DNA of 64,000 bases from Cladorhizidae sp. MBARI D1340-BT2. Its lineage: Eukaryota > Porifera > Demospongiae > Poecilosclerida > Cladorhizidae. The position numbers and the translations under genes are program-made. Location of the stretch: contig JAQNBH010000142.1 in NCBI GenBank assembly GCA_028752905.1, positions 248,001-312,000 on the forward strand. The letters are read 5' to 3'. Shown here in pieces: positions 42,667-54,958 of the stretch. How positions within the stretch are numbered: position 1 is the first letter of the stretch; the number at the start of each line of letters is the position of its first letter. Below the pieces are notes generated by a model, which was not told the DNA's origin, ran no database searches, and saw only the letters and a program-made list of their open reading frames with translations.

Positions 42667-45600
42667 GGGGGGAAGAGGGCTGAAAACACATATTTTTTCA
42701 AAAAATTTTTTATGGGCCCAAAAGGGTTCATAATATGTCTGGAGTTTGAGTTTCAAGTTTCAGAGCAAGTGAATACTTGCATCAGAAGATATAGCCATTT
42801 TTATACAGTGCATTATTATTCCATTTCATTTCATTTCACTTCACATTGGAAGAGGTTCTCTCCCAGTCTTACCTGGCTACAATCGGGCGGTCGGCGATGA
42901 TCGCCTACCCAAAATACAGTTTTTATATATCAAAATGTTGCCAATTTCATGGAGACCCTTACCAGTCGTTTGCGCAATGAATTGGCTATGTGGGGTGGTA
43001 GTGCGCAACCGCTAAGACGAGCACGTTTTTTAGGTCAAGGTTCACTTGAAACTTTTACACTGTTGAGTTATGGGGAAGAGAACAGAGAAGCATTTTAAAC
43101 AGAAAGGCCAAGGATTCAAGAAGAGTGACGACAAGAAGAAGAAAGCCCTACAGGCGGCTGTTGTTGAGCCTGTCACAGTAGCCGCGCAAGGCAAGTTTTA
43201 ATGTTTATCTCAATACTAAAAAGTTACTAGCTGTTTCCTTCCTTTGTTAGTGAGTCTCTTGGATCCTGTGGGTGGGGTAGCGCCTTCTGTGAACCTTCAC
43301 TTACCTTGCAATCAATTGCAAATGTCTGAAGAGAGGCCAGTTCCATTGGTGACCATGACCAGTGACTATGACCAGGAAGAAGTTGGCTCTCATGGATCGT
43401 TCAGCTGCTTCTGTGGCTGTTGCTACTGGATCTACTGGCTCTACCTCTTTGGACTCGGGTGGTGTTGGAGAACTAGGTAAGGGTATTCGTATAATAAACT
43501 TAGATAAGCTTAGAGAGGTCATTGAAAGGTGTAATAAGTTGGTAACTGAGCTCCCTTGCAACTGAAGCCCGTAGGGCAGGCATGGTTTACTTATTTGTTC
43601 AAATTGTAGTAACAACACTCAAGTCATCTCAAACCCTGTATCTGTAGAAGCATTCTTTGAACATCCAGTCAGTACTGGGTGCTCGCATTGCTGGAATTAG
43701 TCATTCTGGTCTGGAAGACATCACTGCAGTCATGGATATGTTGCCCCCTCTTAGTTCCACTTGTTTTTAAAATATATACTAGGTCAATAGGGAGTGACGC
43801 AAATGCAGTAACAGAGTATTATGTTGGATGCCGCTCATAGGTTACATGATTTTTATAGGGTTAGGCATGAAGATATCATTGATGTTAGTATTACTGTTGA
43901 CGGCACATGGCTTAGACAGGGCCACAAATCAAATTATGGCTTGGTTGCGGTGATGTCTTGTGACACTGGAGAAGTTTTAGATTATATCTTATGTCTAAGT
44001 TTTGTCAAGCTTGTGCGCGAAGACCTGAAGATGAAACTGAAGCAAGTTACACAGAATGGTTTGAGGGTCACAAGATAAATTGTGAAGCCAATTTTGAAGG
44101 CTCTTTGGGTTCTATGGAAGTTGTAGGAACACAAAAACTGTTTTAGCGTTCAGTGGAGAGACTGAAGCTTAGGTACACACACATTAATTAGTGATGGCTA
44201 TACAAATGCACATAAACGGTTGTTGGAAGTCTAGCCTTACGGTCCTAGTGTCTTTGGGTGGTGCTAGGGGGGTTAGTCGTGTGTCTATAGTTAAAAAATC
44301 TATAGGGGAGCAATTAGAAATAATGAGGATAACCTAGAGGGGATGATTTGCGATGTGAAAGCGATTTTTTATCACTCTTAGTCAACTATGGAACATCCCA
44401 ACACGAGTATTGTCCTACAGGAGTTTTGAGTTGGTGTAAGTTTAATCCAGCTTGTGCTAAAGGTGAGGTACCACCAGTACCCATATGCCTATGATTCCTC
44501 TGGACAAGGCTATGTATGTTAGGAGGTATTTGATAAATTAATGTCTGAGGATCTTTTGTGCAAATGTTTAGGTGGTTATACACAGAACCAAAATGAGAGT
44601 TTAATTCAGTTGTGTGGAGTAGAGCGGGTAAGAGAGAACATATGAGTGCAACAAGTGTCAGGCTTGCCGTCGAGAGGCAGCAGAGTTCAATGGAGGGCGG
44701 AGCATTGTATGGTCCTGGCATGGGGGACCTGTAACATTTTTATTCTGTTTGTGTCTTTTGCTGTCTATTGTCAAACAGTTTTCAAACAGAGATTACTGGA
44801 AGATATATACTTTTGTTTATGTGTATTTTTGTCAAGCTTAGGAATTAGTGGAGGATGACTTGTTTGTGTTCTATTTTTTTCAGGGATTACTGGAGGGTGT
44901 CGGAAGACATGTGTGGAGGGTGACGATGGATGGATGGACCTGGGCATGGGAGCCCTGCAAATGATGACGTGTTTATGTTTGCTAATTCAATATTAGCAAG
45001 GCAACATAAGTCTGATGCGTCTTTAATTTATGTGTATGTATATATATATAATTATGTATATATTGTTGGTTTTCAGGTTGTAGTTAGGATGTAGGATACT
45101 GCTGTTGTTGAAAAAATAAAGGACTGAAAAGTCAATTGGTTGCTTTCAATTTTGTTTGTACACACACAATTCTAGTAATGAGGGGGTGTATTCTGGTGAA
45201 GCAGGGTGTGTTTCTGGCAGCTGGGATGTGATTACAAACTGCTTGGACTTCAAGGCTCAATATCTCTGAAGTGATTTTTGAAAAACCGTTCAAATGATAA
45301 CTTGAATATTTTTTATCCTTTCATAAAAATAAAAAAATCATTTGAAAGCAAATTTTATATTCTACAACTTGCGCGAGAGTTTTTGTTTGATAGGATTACT
45401 AAAAAAGACCTATAGATGAAAATGTAAAGTGATATCATAAAGCTATGTTCAGAAAATGCAACAAAAAAACTTTTTTTCAAAATTTCAAGACGCGCAGTTT
45501 GTAGTGCTCATTATGATTGACTAATAGACCGAATAAGAGCCTCGCAAAGGTCGTTACTGCAACGTGGTTTACTTAACGGCTTACGGTCCGTACTGGAAGA

Positions 45601-45775
45601 GCCTATAATGAGCTAGGAATTTTTTTTGGCAAAACAAAATAACAAATGAGACCTACCATTAGAAAGCACAGACTGCAAGCTATAATGTGATATATAAATC
45701 GGGAGACTAGAGTGAATGCGAGTAAAGATATGGTACTTTATATGAGACTACGCGATACGCAGCCTTCTTTCCCCC
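42667..45775 (+). mobile_element. TTAA-flanked DNA transposon with Mutator-like (Kolobok-type?) transposase
   Basis: TTAA lies at 42663-42666 and 45776-45779. Terminal inverted repeats GGGGGGAAGAGGGCTG and GGGGGAAAGAAGGCTG match at 14 of 16. The left arm has a single TTAA at the matching point (23428-23431), so target and boundaries are certain. The element is 3109 bp and holds one decayed transposase gene on the plus strand. The TTAA target with this transposase type suggests Kolobok. piggyBac is less likely because its transposase motifs are absent. Confidence 0.9.
43070..44690 (+). pseudogene. Mutator-like DDE transposase, decayed
   Basis: A first exon (43070-43190) encodes a short basic N-terminus (MGKRTEKHFKQKGQGF). 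A GC-AG intron is likely (GCAAGT donor at 43191, acceptor ending 43250). Recognisable blocks follow with frameshifts between them: GIRIINLDKLREV (about 43486), VLGARIAGISHSGLED (about 43670), DVSITVDGTWLRQGHKSNYG and DTGEVLDY (43878-43985, first catalytic Asp in VDGTW), CEANFEGSLGSMEV (about 44075), SDGYTNAHKRL-like segment (about 44195, second Asp) and a C-terminal GGYTQNQNESL (about 44570). These are signatures of the animal Mutator-like transposase domain. Many stops make it inactive. Confidence 0.82.
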
Positions 45776-45779
45776 TTAA

Positions 45780-45793
45780 TTGTTATTATTTTA

Positions 45794-45836
<43 letters not shown>

Positions 45837-45915
45837 TATTATTGTTATTGTTTATTATTATTATTATTATTATTATTACATGTATCATCATCGTCATTAT
45901 TATTAACATTATTAT
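45780..45915. repeat. (ATT)n microsatellite, right arm
   Basis: Remainder of the tract split by the TTAA transposon; reverse counterpart of 23266-23427. Confidence 0.88.
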
Positions 45916-48400
45916 TTGATTTGATCACGTGGTAACGGAATTTCCCTTTCACTACATATGGGGCAAGAAAGACTCAACATTTTATAAAAACTATATCTCA
46001 GGCATGTAGGTCTCCATTGACACTTTAATGTTACTCAATATTTTATTTCCATAAATATTTTTGTCTTTGAGTGAGGCCAGGAAAAAAACACGTAATGGAA
46101 TATCGTAAAATTAACATCAAATTTTCAGTGTTGCACACAGTGTATAACCTGCTGTTCTTATATATAAATGGCTTAATGGTGGGATCTGGTATTGGTGCAG
46201 GGTTAACACACTATATATACATGAAGGCTTCAGCAATCCTTCTAGTAAAAAAAAAGCGAACGTAATTTCATAGTAATGGAATTTCAGATGTCTATAACCA
46301 TGCATGGCTCTCCTGTGGACTGGATACTTGCTCTATCCATGTTGATCACCTCATTTACCTGCTGGGTACAATTTATTTAATTCCATGCTGCTATGTACAG
46401 CAACTAATCATTGGTACTGACTGCTTCACTTTTCTGATGCCTGCAATGAGTATCATATACATGTCTGTACAATGTAGGTGTACTGCTTTTGAAGATGATA
46501 CAACAATCATATGGTATAGTCTCTGTACTTAGTGGTGTACTTAGCCATCACTGCTCGCTGTGCAACCATGAACTCTATTGTAGGCGTGAAGTTCCCTTCA
46601 CCTGCAATTCTGGGCACGCCCCACTGTTGTCTTCCCACTCTGGATCCCTGTACACACCAGAGTTGCCCACCTTGTGAAGGAATTTCAGCTGCACCTGCTC
46701 TTCCTGCTTGCTATACATTGTTGCCATGTAGAGAAATACCAGCCTCGTTCTGCCAACAAAACTGCCAGGTCCGAGGTCTGCCCCTGCTCCAGGTTGGGTG
46801 TCTGCTGAGGTGTCTGTGGTACTGCTTCTCCTTCTTGAATGCCCACCACCTATGGAGGTTCTGCCTCTTCTTCTCTCTCACTGCCTCTGTGTTGGTGGCT
46901 CTTGCCTTCTTCCTCTCAGAGTCTCTCTGCACCTGCTCACCATCTCTGCCCACTTCTGCTCATGGTAGTGGTGCTGTATCTCAGCAGCACTGAGTGCCAT
47001 GCTGACTCAGACCTGAACAACATTGCAAACTAACTCACTGGATACTCTACAGAGTAATAAACATGGGCAGAAGAGGGCAGAGATGGTGAGCAGGCCTGGA
47101 AGCAGAGAGACTGTGAGAGGAAGAAGAAGGTCAGAGCCACCAACCCAGAGGCAGTGAGAGAGAAGCAGAGACAGAACATGTAGGTGGCTGGGCAGCCAAG
47201 AAGAGAACACCGTACAACCCTCGCTTATCCAAACCCTTTGGGACCCAACCCTGTCTTGATCTATAAGCCCTGCAGCTGCATATGGGTGCTTTACTGATTG
47301 ATGCAAGATCAGGTACACTACAATGTACAAATTGTACAAGAAGAGTTCAGACAATATGCCCTTATATGTGAAACCTAGATGTCACCTGTGGGAGGTGAGA
47401 AAATGATCTAAAGTCCTCTAGTAGAGTGTGAAAGACTATTAATATAGTTGGCCATTGTTTTGCATGTGGTGACTTGGTATTACTTCTAGAAGTGGTCACA
47501 ACCACTCTCAAAGTGTATTCATGCTAAATGTTAGGACTGGTCTTTGAAATACAACGAAAGGAAATTGTATGAATATAATATTGCTTGCTGTTGGATTGCT
47601 CAAGAAGTTTTACTGAAAACAGTTTAAATTCCATTACTGGGTAACGGAATTTCATAAAAGTGCCTCTTTAGTACATAAAGAAAAATAGCAATATTTCATA
47701 ATTGCCATGCACCTAGTGCAAGTGTGTGCCAATAATATGCTTTCCTTCAGCTGTCTGCCTAAGATGGTTGTGTGTGACAGGAAGGAAAAAGGAAAATTGT
47801 GATGACAGAACAGAATTCATCACCACAATGCTACTAAAACCATCTTTTTACAATGCAAAGACTTTATATTATTCAAATATCGCTTGTGGATTATGTAACT
47901 ACAAATAAATTTATTTCCATGCTAATTGGTTTTTACATATCTCGAGTCACAGAAAAGAAGGTTCGACAAATCACAAATCTGACTTGTCCGAGACTAAAAT
48001 GTTCCATAACTTCAAATGATATGTTCTATAAACAAGCTTTTCAGAAATATGATGTTTCTTTGAATTCTATTTTTCACCTTAGATATTAACTCTTGCCTGA
48101 TCAAGTCCATTATGTTGTTGTTGTTGTTGTTATTATTTACTACTACTACTATATATTAATTAGAATGACCTCAATAATTTTACTCTCTCGATGTTTCGAC
48201 TAGATGCTTGGACCAGGCCAGAAGACAGAAAGAACTGCGGCATTGCACATCAGCTAGCACCAAAGTGTGAGTGGTTCAATCGAGACTGTGGAATGGACTT
48301 GCCTGGCTGCTGGGGGGCCACTCTCAAGAGCCTGAACTTGAAGCCACACCCATCATAATTATTCTGTATTCAGTTATTTATTATTCTTTGTTGATGTTTA
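45916..48400. other. Modules e and d, right arm (no gene recognised)
   Basis: Reverse counterpart of 20691-23265. A stretch checked by eye (46980-47120 against 22000-22110) is almost identical. Short open frames are not conserved as proteins between arms. Confidence 0.6.
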
Positions 48401-48615
48401 ATATCAAACACGTCTTTTTATTTTATTATTATTATTTTTTTTAAATATTATTATTATTATCATTATTATTATTTATTTTTTGGTTTTTGTTCCTTAATAA
48501 CAAAAAAACAACAACAATGATTATGATTATTATTTTATAATTAAAAGAAAATGTCATCAGACTCATCTGAGTCCTATTATTATTATTATTTTTATTTTAT
48601 TTTATTTTTTATTAA

Positions 48616-48662
<47 letters not shown>

Positions 48663-48720
48663 TATTATTATTGTTATTGTTATTATTATTATCATTATTA
48701 TATATATTTAATTTTTTGAT
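48401..48720. repeat. (ATT)n and T-rich microsatellite, right arm
   Basis: It is longer and more interrupted than the left-arm counterpart (20564-20690), with added T-rich segments. Confidence 0.88.
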
Positions 48721-49467
48721 TTATTTATGTTTCTGGTATATAGTGAACCCAGGGTCATCCACCCTTCTGGGTTCACTGATTGGTGGAGTGAAAGGCATTG
48801 TTTGGGAAGAAGATGGATTCATTGTGCATGTTTGGGAGAGAGACTTAGTTACCTCCATGCTCGTGATGCATTGCATCTCCTCCGTCATGCATTTTGCATT
48901 CCCAAACTATTACTTTCATCTCCTTCCTTCTCTTCTCCACTACTACTACATTCAGCTGCTGAGTGACGCTAGTTCTGAAACTTATCGTGCATGTTTGCTA
49001 ACGGCATGGAAAGAATCTGGTGCTTGGCTCAATGTCATCCCAGTGGCATCTGCAAAGATCCCATCTCAACTCGAACCCAATGGAGTGTTCAGATCGGATG
49101 GCATCAGTTTGTTCCCATGGAAGGGTGGTGCATCACTAGTGTGGGATGTTACATGCCCAGACACCTATATATGCACCAGCTGTAATATAATGGAGATTAA
49201 GTATTGTAGTCCAAATATATATATATATACATAATAAAGTTCATTTACCTGGCCGTGCAGTAGTTGAGTTCATAAGCAAGTGCATTTATTTGCTTGCTGT
49301 ATATTTTGCCTGGTAAAGGTCCTCAATTACATGTCTGTGTAATAGTGTGAGTTCATAAGCAAGTGATTTATTTGCTTGCTGTATATTTTGATAAGGAAAT
49401 TTGTTTTTGGTTTTCTATATTTTTCATCTTTTTTGTCTATTTATCCACCGACACCACACAACCACAC

Positions 49468-49498
<31 letters not shown>

Positions 49499-50185
49499 CA
49501 GGTGATTGAACAAATAAGGATGGAACATATGGGGGAAACATTTCATCCTGTCTGTTATGTTACTTTTCCCTCCTTGTGATATTGTAACTTACATATACCA
49601 TGTCCATGTTCATAAATTTGCTATTATAAGAATCCCATGGCTGTTTCTTTAATTCAGCCAAGCACAAGAATTGGTAAGGAACACCAACAGAATAGTCGTG
49701 TGTGTGTATGCATGTGTGTGTACGTGTGTGTGACTGAGCCTGGCTGAGCTGGCGCAGCAGCTACATGCTTTCTCTGCAAAGAAGTGAATGGTCAACTGCT
49801 TTCATGAAAGGCTTACTCCGTGGAGAGAAAAGTTTAGATAGAGAAGGTGCTCATGGTGGCAATGGAGAACCTGCCAGCTGGGGACCAGCCAGTGGCCTCA
49901 ACTCAAAAATTAAATTCCCCTATTCAGCTAACAGTGGTTGCACTGTGCTACAGCTTAATACTCTGCAACCTTATTGATATATGTATACATAATTATAGGA
50001 CTTATGCAAGTGTATCACAACCTTTAGCTAATGCAGCTATATTTAATTCTAGCAAATTATATAGTTTACACTCAGTTTGTCTACTGAGAATCTTCTTCTA
50101 AGAAATAAAGAGGACCTGCAGGCAATCTGCAATTTGTTGGATTATACTTGTAGCAATAGAGTAGCATTTGATTATTCCTCCATAT
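48721..50185. other. Module b, right arm, with the empty site for element C
   Basis: Reverse counterpart of 19148-20560 with a longer (AC)n run (about 49469-49498). CATAT at 50181-50185 is the single, unduplicated target of element C. Confidence 0.75.
48930..49195 (+). pseudogene. Relic of a retroelement-associated PD-(D/E)XK-like domain, right arm
   Basis: This sister copy of 20066-20440 stays open here: SDASSETYRACLL, WKESGAWLNVIP, then FRSDGISLFPW and VWDVTCPDTYICTSC. The left arm keeps RSNGKQPDGISL where this copy has lost the GKQP segment. Together they show the ancestral fragment contained the full GKxPDGI motif. Not functional. Confidence 0.5.
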
Positions 50186-51327
50186 CATGTGCAAATGTTA
50201 GCACATATTTGAAAGTAGCTGTAGCTGATCCTCTACCAAGGCTCTAAGTCTTAATTATAAACATGAAGCTCATGCAAGACTTCCTTTGCTGCATTCATAG
50301 TGATGAGAATAATGTCCAGAGACAGGGAGGTTTAAAAATCTGCAATCAAGGATGCCAGGAAAGATTTCCTGCCTCTTCCATTTATGCCCTGCCACCAAAC
50401 TTGGCTGAGAAAAATATAAAGCTTCCTGGGGCACCAATCCTAAAAAACAACAAGAAACTGCGATACTATAATGAAGGCACTGTTCTCTTCACAGCTGCGC
50501 AGTGAATCCGTGAAGGGTGTTGTCCACAGACAATTTGTCACCCTAAAGTCGTCGCAGCATAATCTATGAAAAGGGAGTCTCGTAGTTGCTGAACCCCAGC
50601 AAACAGATAACAATATAACTATCTAGCTTGCCTTATTGCATAGGGAATCGCGAGACTAATATATACGCTGGACAAAATCACTGACCGCGCAAATTTCACG
50701 CATTGTCGATCCTTTACCTTTTCCTCAGGGTAAATGGAAAAGGGTCGTGCATTCACTGAAACAAGATCTTTCGTGTTAGCAGAGGAACAGCAGAATTAGA
50801 TGTACCTTACCGCACCGCTGGAAGACCTAAAGCAATTGGAAGCTGAGGGAGTGTGCATCCAAAAGTTCAGGTGAGATATCTATGAACCAACTCTCAGTTG
50901 ACATCACGATATTACAATAAATCAACTTGAAATTTAATCTCTGGTGAGAAGGTCATTGTAATAAGATATCTATGGTTGACTTAGTATAGCCAGGTGGCTT
51001 GGTTGCAATAGTCTAGGTTCTCAATGAACTCTCAGTTGACATAATAACATTACGATAACCTTCTCAATAATCAACTTACAATTTCAAGTTGATTATTGAG
51101 AAGGTAACTGTAAAGTCATAGGTTGTTGTTAGTTTTTGACAGTGGCTAGAGAGACAGTGGTTAGAGTTCTTGTAGAGACCTAATTCAAACAGCAGTGGTT
51201 GCCCACTTCCTTCACTCCTCAAGTTTTAGTCATGGAAGTGACTGCCTCTCATTCATTATTGTTTGATTCTACTTCTCTTTAGCCATTTTTTTATCATCAA
51301 TAATTTTTATGTACTGGGCCTCGTACA
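50186..51327. other. Module a, right arm
   Basis: It joins unit 2 to the third copy. It carries an almost perfect hairpin at 51059-51104 (19-base stem CCTTCTCAATAATCAACTT, 8-base loop). The frame at 50263-50505 pairs with 13428-13661 but shows no sign of protein-level selection. Confidence 0.7.
51059..51104. repeat. 19-base-stem foldback in module a
   Basis: Stem 51059-51077 and 51086-51104, loop ACAATTTC. The left-arm counterpart keeps a 15-base stem near 12780-12816. It could be a foldback element remnant or only a structured repeat. Confidence 0.75.
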
Positions 51328-51990
51328 GAGGAAAGGGGGTCAGAATGGCGGGAGATCTTCTAAGAAAATCCTCCTCCCCCCCCCCCCCCCCCCCCCTCCA
51401 CCCAATCCAGTCATATTATATATTATTAAAGCACGAAGGTTTAAAGGTCATTGCAGCTTAAGTGCCCATTTTCCCCCCTTTTCCCCCCCCATTACAAGAT
51501 TTCTTCAAAGGATCATCTCTCAATTCTGCTTCTCCCACTGTGTTGTCTTTGTGGAGCAAAAGTTTAGGGAAGGAAGTTTAACAACTGAAATTTGAGATAT
51601 TATAATTGTGTGGCCTTCAAGTAGATCATATTGGAGTGCACAGTGCACTCTGCCAGGATTTCAACATGCAGGCTACAATAAATAAATTAATTAATAAATA
51701 CATTTTCAAGGTCCAATACGTGCTAAACTCACTGGCAGTCACTAACTTCATGTTTGGCCATTTTTAGCTCTCCAGTCTTCCTTGTTCTATCTAAAGAAAG
51801 GGAAGCCAAAAAGTGTTCTTCCCCGCACCTTTCCTCTTCCTCCCCCAGCCACACCTGCTGCACCTCAGCTCAGTAATGCATTAATAATACCAGCATTTTA
51901 TAATGCCAGTGTCAGCTGAGGCATCAACTTTGTTGCTTGTCTGCAACTTTAACACAACAGTTACCCCAATATAGGGACCACACCTCCAAT
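51328..51990. other. Third copy, module n (hAT element absent)
   Basis: Reverse counterpart of 32052-32600 and 30716-30750 with no hAT insertion between them. It has a poly(C) run at about 51372-51397. No gene recognised. Confidence 0.65.
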
Positions 51991-51994
51991 AATA

Positions 51995-52270
<276 letters not shown>

Positions 52271-52330
52271 TTTTAGTTATCAGTAATTTTCCTTAGAAGC
52301 TTAGGCTTATGACAAACCTTCACCAGATAA

Positions 52331-53575
52331 CTGCATGTATCTATGTGTGTGTGTATTAAATACATAGGGACATATGATGCATGTATCTATGTGTGTGTAT
52401 ATTAAATACATAGGGACATATGATGCATGTATCTATGTGTGTGTATATTAAATACATAGGGACATATGATGCATGTATCTATGTGTGTGTATATTAAATA
52501 CATAGGGACATATGATGCATGTATCTATGTGTGTGTATATTAAATACATAGGGACATGTGATGCATGTATCTATGTGTGTGTATATTAAATACATAGGGA
52601 CATATGATTCTTATCTATGTGTGTGTATATTAAATACATAGGGACATATGATGCATGTATCTATGTGTGTGTATATTAAATACATAGGGACATATGATGC
52701 ATGTATCTATGTGTGTGTATATTAAATACATAGGGACATATGATGCATGTATCTATGTGTGTGTATATTAAATACATAGGGACATATGATGCATGTATCT
52801 ATGTGTGTGTATATTAAATACATAGGGACATATGATTCTTATCTATGTGTGTGTATATTAAATACATAGGGACATATGATGCATGTATCTATGTGTGTGT
52901 ATATTAAATACATAGGGACATATGATGCATGTATCTATGTGTGTGTATATTAAATACATAGGGACATGTGATGCATGTATCTATGTGTGTGTATATTAAA
53001 TACATAGGGACATATGATGCATGTATCTATGTGTGTGTGTATTAAATACATAGGGACATATGATGCATGTATCTATGTGTGTGTATATTAAATACATAGG
53101 GACATATGATGCATGTATCTGTGTGTGTGTGTATTAAATACATAGGGACATATGATGCATGTATCTATGTCTGTGTATATTAAATACATAGGGACATATG
53201 ATGCATGTATCTATGTGTGTGTGTATTAAATACATAGGGACATATGATGCATGTATCTATGTGTGTGTATATTAAATACATAGGGACATATGATGCATGT
53301 ATCTATGTGTGTGTATATTAAATACATAGGGACATATGATGCATGTATCTATGTGTGTGTATATTAAATACATAGGGACATATGATGCATGTATCTATGT
53401 GTGTGTATATTAAATACATAGGGACATATGATGCATGTATCTATGTGTGTGTATATTAAATACATAGGGACATATGATGCATGTATCTATGTGTGTGTAT
53501 ATTAAATACATAGGGACATATGATGCATGTATCTATGTGTGTGTATATTAAATACATAGGGACATATGTATGTAT
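52331..53575. repeat. 46-bp minisatellite, third copy
   Basis: About 27 copies. Two identical short variants (GATTCTTATC replacing GATGCATGTATC, near 52606 and 52833) lie about 227 bases apart, a sign of block duplication within the array. Confidence 0.95.
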
Positions 53576-54958
53576 GTGTGTATGTGTGTGTGCATAATTA
53601 TGCATAGGGACATGTGTGTCCTAAATATGGTAAAGTGTGGCATCCATGTTTGGGTATATAGTTCTGGAGTTACTGTGTAACTTCTTGTAAGCAGCTGCTA
53701 ATAGAAACAAGACAGAAAAGTGTTAGTAGACCACAACCACTTATAAACTCTTTATAATGATCACACTATTATACTGCCTTTGCAATTAATGTTGCTATCA
53801 TTACTGTATGGAGGATAGTTTCCTTGAGGCAATAATTATGTCTGTAATAATTATTGTGGGGAAAGAGTCGTGGTTTTGTAATGCACTTGCTAATTACGCA
53901 TGTCTGTCTAATATGCTTTGTTGTGGGAGGTGCTGAAGTCTAGGCATATTAGCTGTGTCTGATAACCACACCTCTTTTCAGTTTGTTCTATGGAAAAAAA
54001 TGAGCGATATCAATTTCCCCCGGAGTAAGGGTGTGGTTTGAAGAGACCACACCCATTGTATAAAGGTAATTTGGGATGGTGTCTCTGGCGAGCAACTGCA
54101 GTGCTTGCCAGAGACTCATAATCAGCAGGTGTATTTTGTGTGGGAGGTGCTGAAGTCTGGGCATATTATGGTCATGTTCTCAGGAAGATGTCTTCAGTCT
54201 GTGCTCTACTATTGCTATGAGGTGGAGTGATTCATGGCATAGTTGCAGGTGCTGGACGCAAGTTGTCCTTTTAGCCTTATTCAAGTAGGGAGACAGGGCA
54301 TGGGAATAGAAATCACTAGCTAGCTAACGGTCCAGCACAATTCACAATACTAGGAGATCTCTCTAGAGCCATGCTGAGAGGGTGTGTTCACATGTGGATA
54401 TGTGTTCCTCATGAAATGCAGGTATTCTATTTCTCGTGAGTGAACCCTTTACCAACTTTGTGAGGGTGCCAACTTTGTGAGGGTGTAGCTCACAGTAAGT
54501 ACAGTAATCCTTAGGTGGAAATGGGGGTTTTCCCTCACCATGAAAGGCATGAACTGGATGATGTTCAGTTGGTAAAGGGTCAACAGATGTATTTTGTGAA
54601 TATGCTGAGTGTGCGTGAGAGAGGGGGAGGGGAGGACCTAGAGGGGCTTAGTTTCTGATATCACGTCAACTGTGCCTCGCAGAGTTGTGGCTATCAGCCA
54701 ACTCGCCCCTGTTTATCCCCAGAGATTTATATTGGGGGTGTGGCAAAAAGGATACCCCCTCCCTCTCCCATCTCTAATTTTTATTTGTTATCTCCAGCTC
54801 AAACCCTGACCCCTGTACCTTGTTAAGGTGCCTCACTCACTCAAGACAAGACAATGTCCTGCTGCACAAATACAGACCATTAACACACACTCAGTTATGT
54901 CATCTGCTACTTGGACATCAGCTTATAAATTATTTATTTATGTTGCCTTATTTTCAGG
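53576..54958. other. Module k, third copy (no gene recognised)
   Basis: A close reverse match to 28451-29830. The 13-base inverted CCCTTTACCAACT pair is at 54445-54457 and 54567-54579. One small tandem duplication (CCAACTTTGTGAGGGTG) lies at 54451-54487. Confidence 0.65.

Larger units (their letters stand above)
35821..51327. repeat. Right arm of the inverted duplication (unit 2)
   Basis: It is the reverse complement of the left arm. Order: module a (35821-36372), ATT tract, 46-bp array, k (37361-38499), 60-bp array, 15-bp array, 37-bp array, g (41502-42600), ATT tract split by the TTAA transposon, e/d (45916-48400), ATT tract, b (48721-50185), a (50186-51327). Element C and module n are missing here. 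The matching site for element C is empty at 50181-50185. Confidence 0.88.

Noticed and set aside
42667..45775. piggyBac element because of TTAA flanks
   Set aside because: The transposase blocks match the Mutator-like domain and not piggyBac, and the termini do not resemble piggyBac ends.
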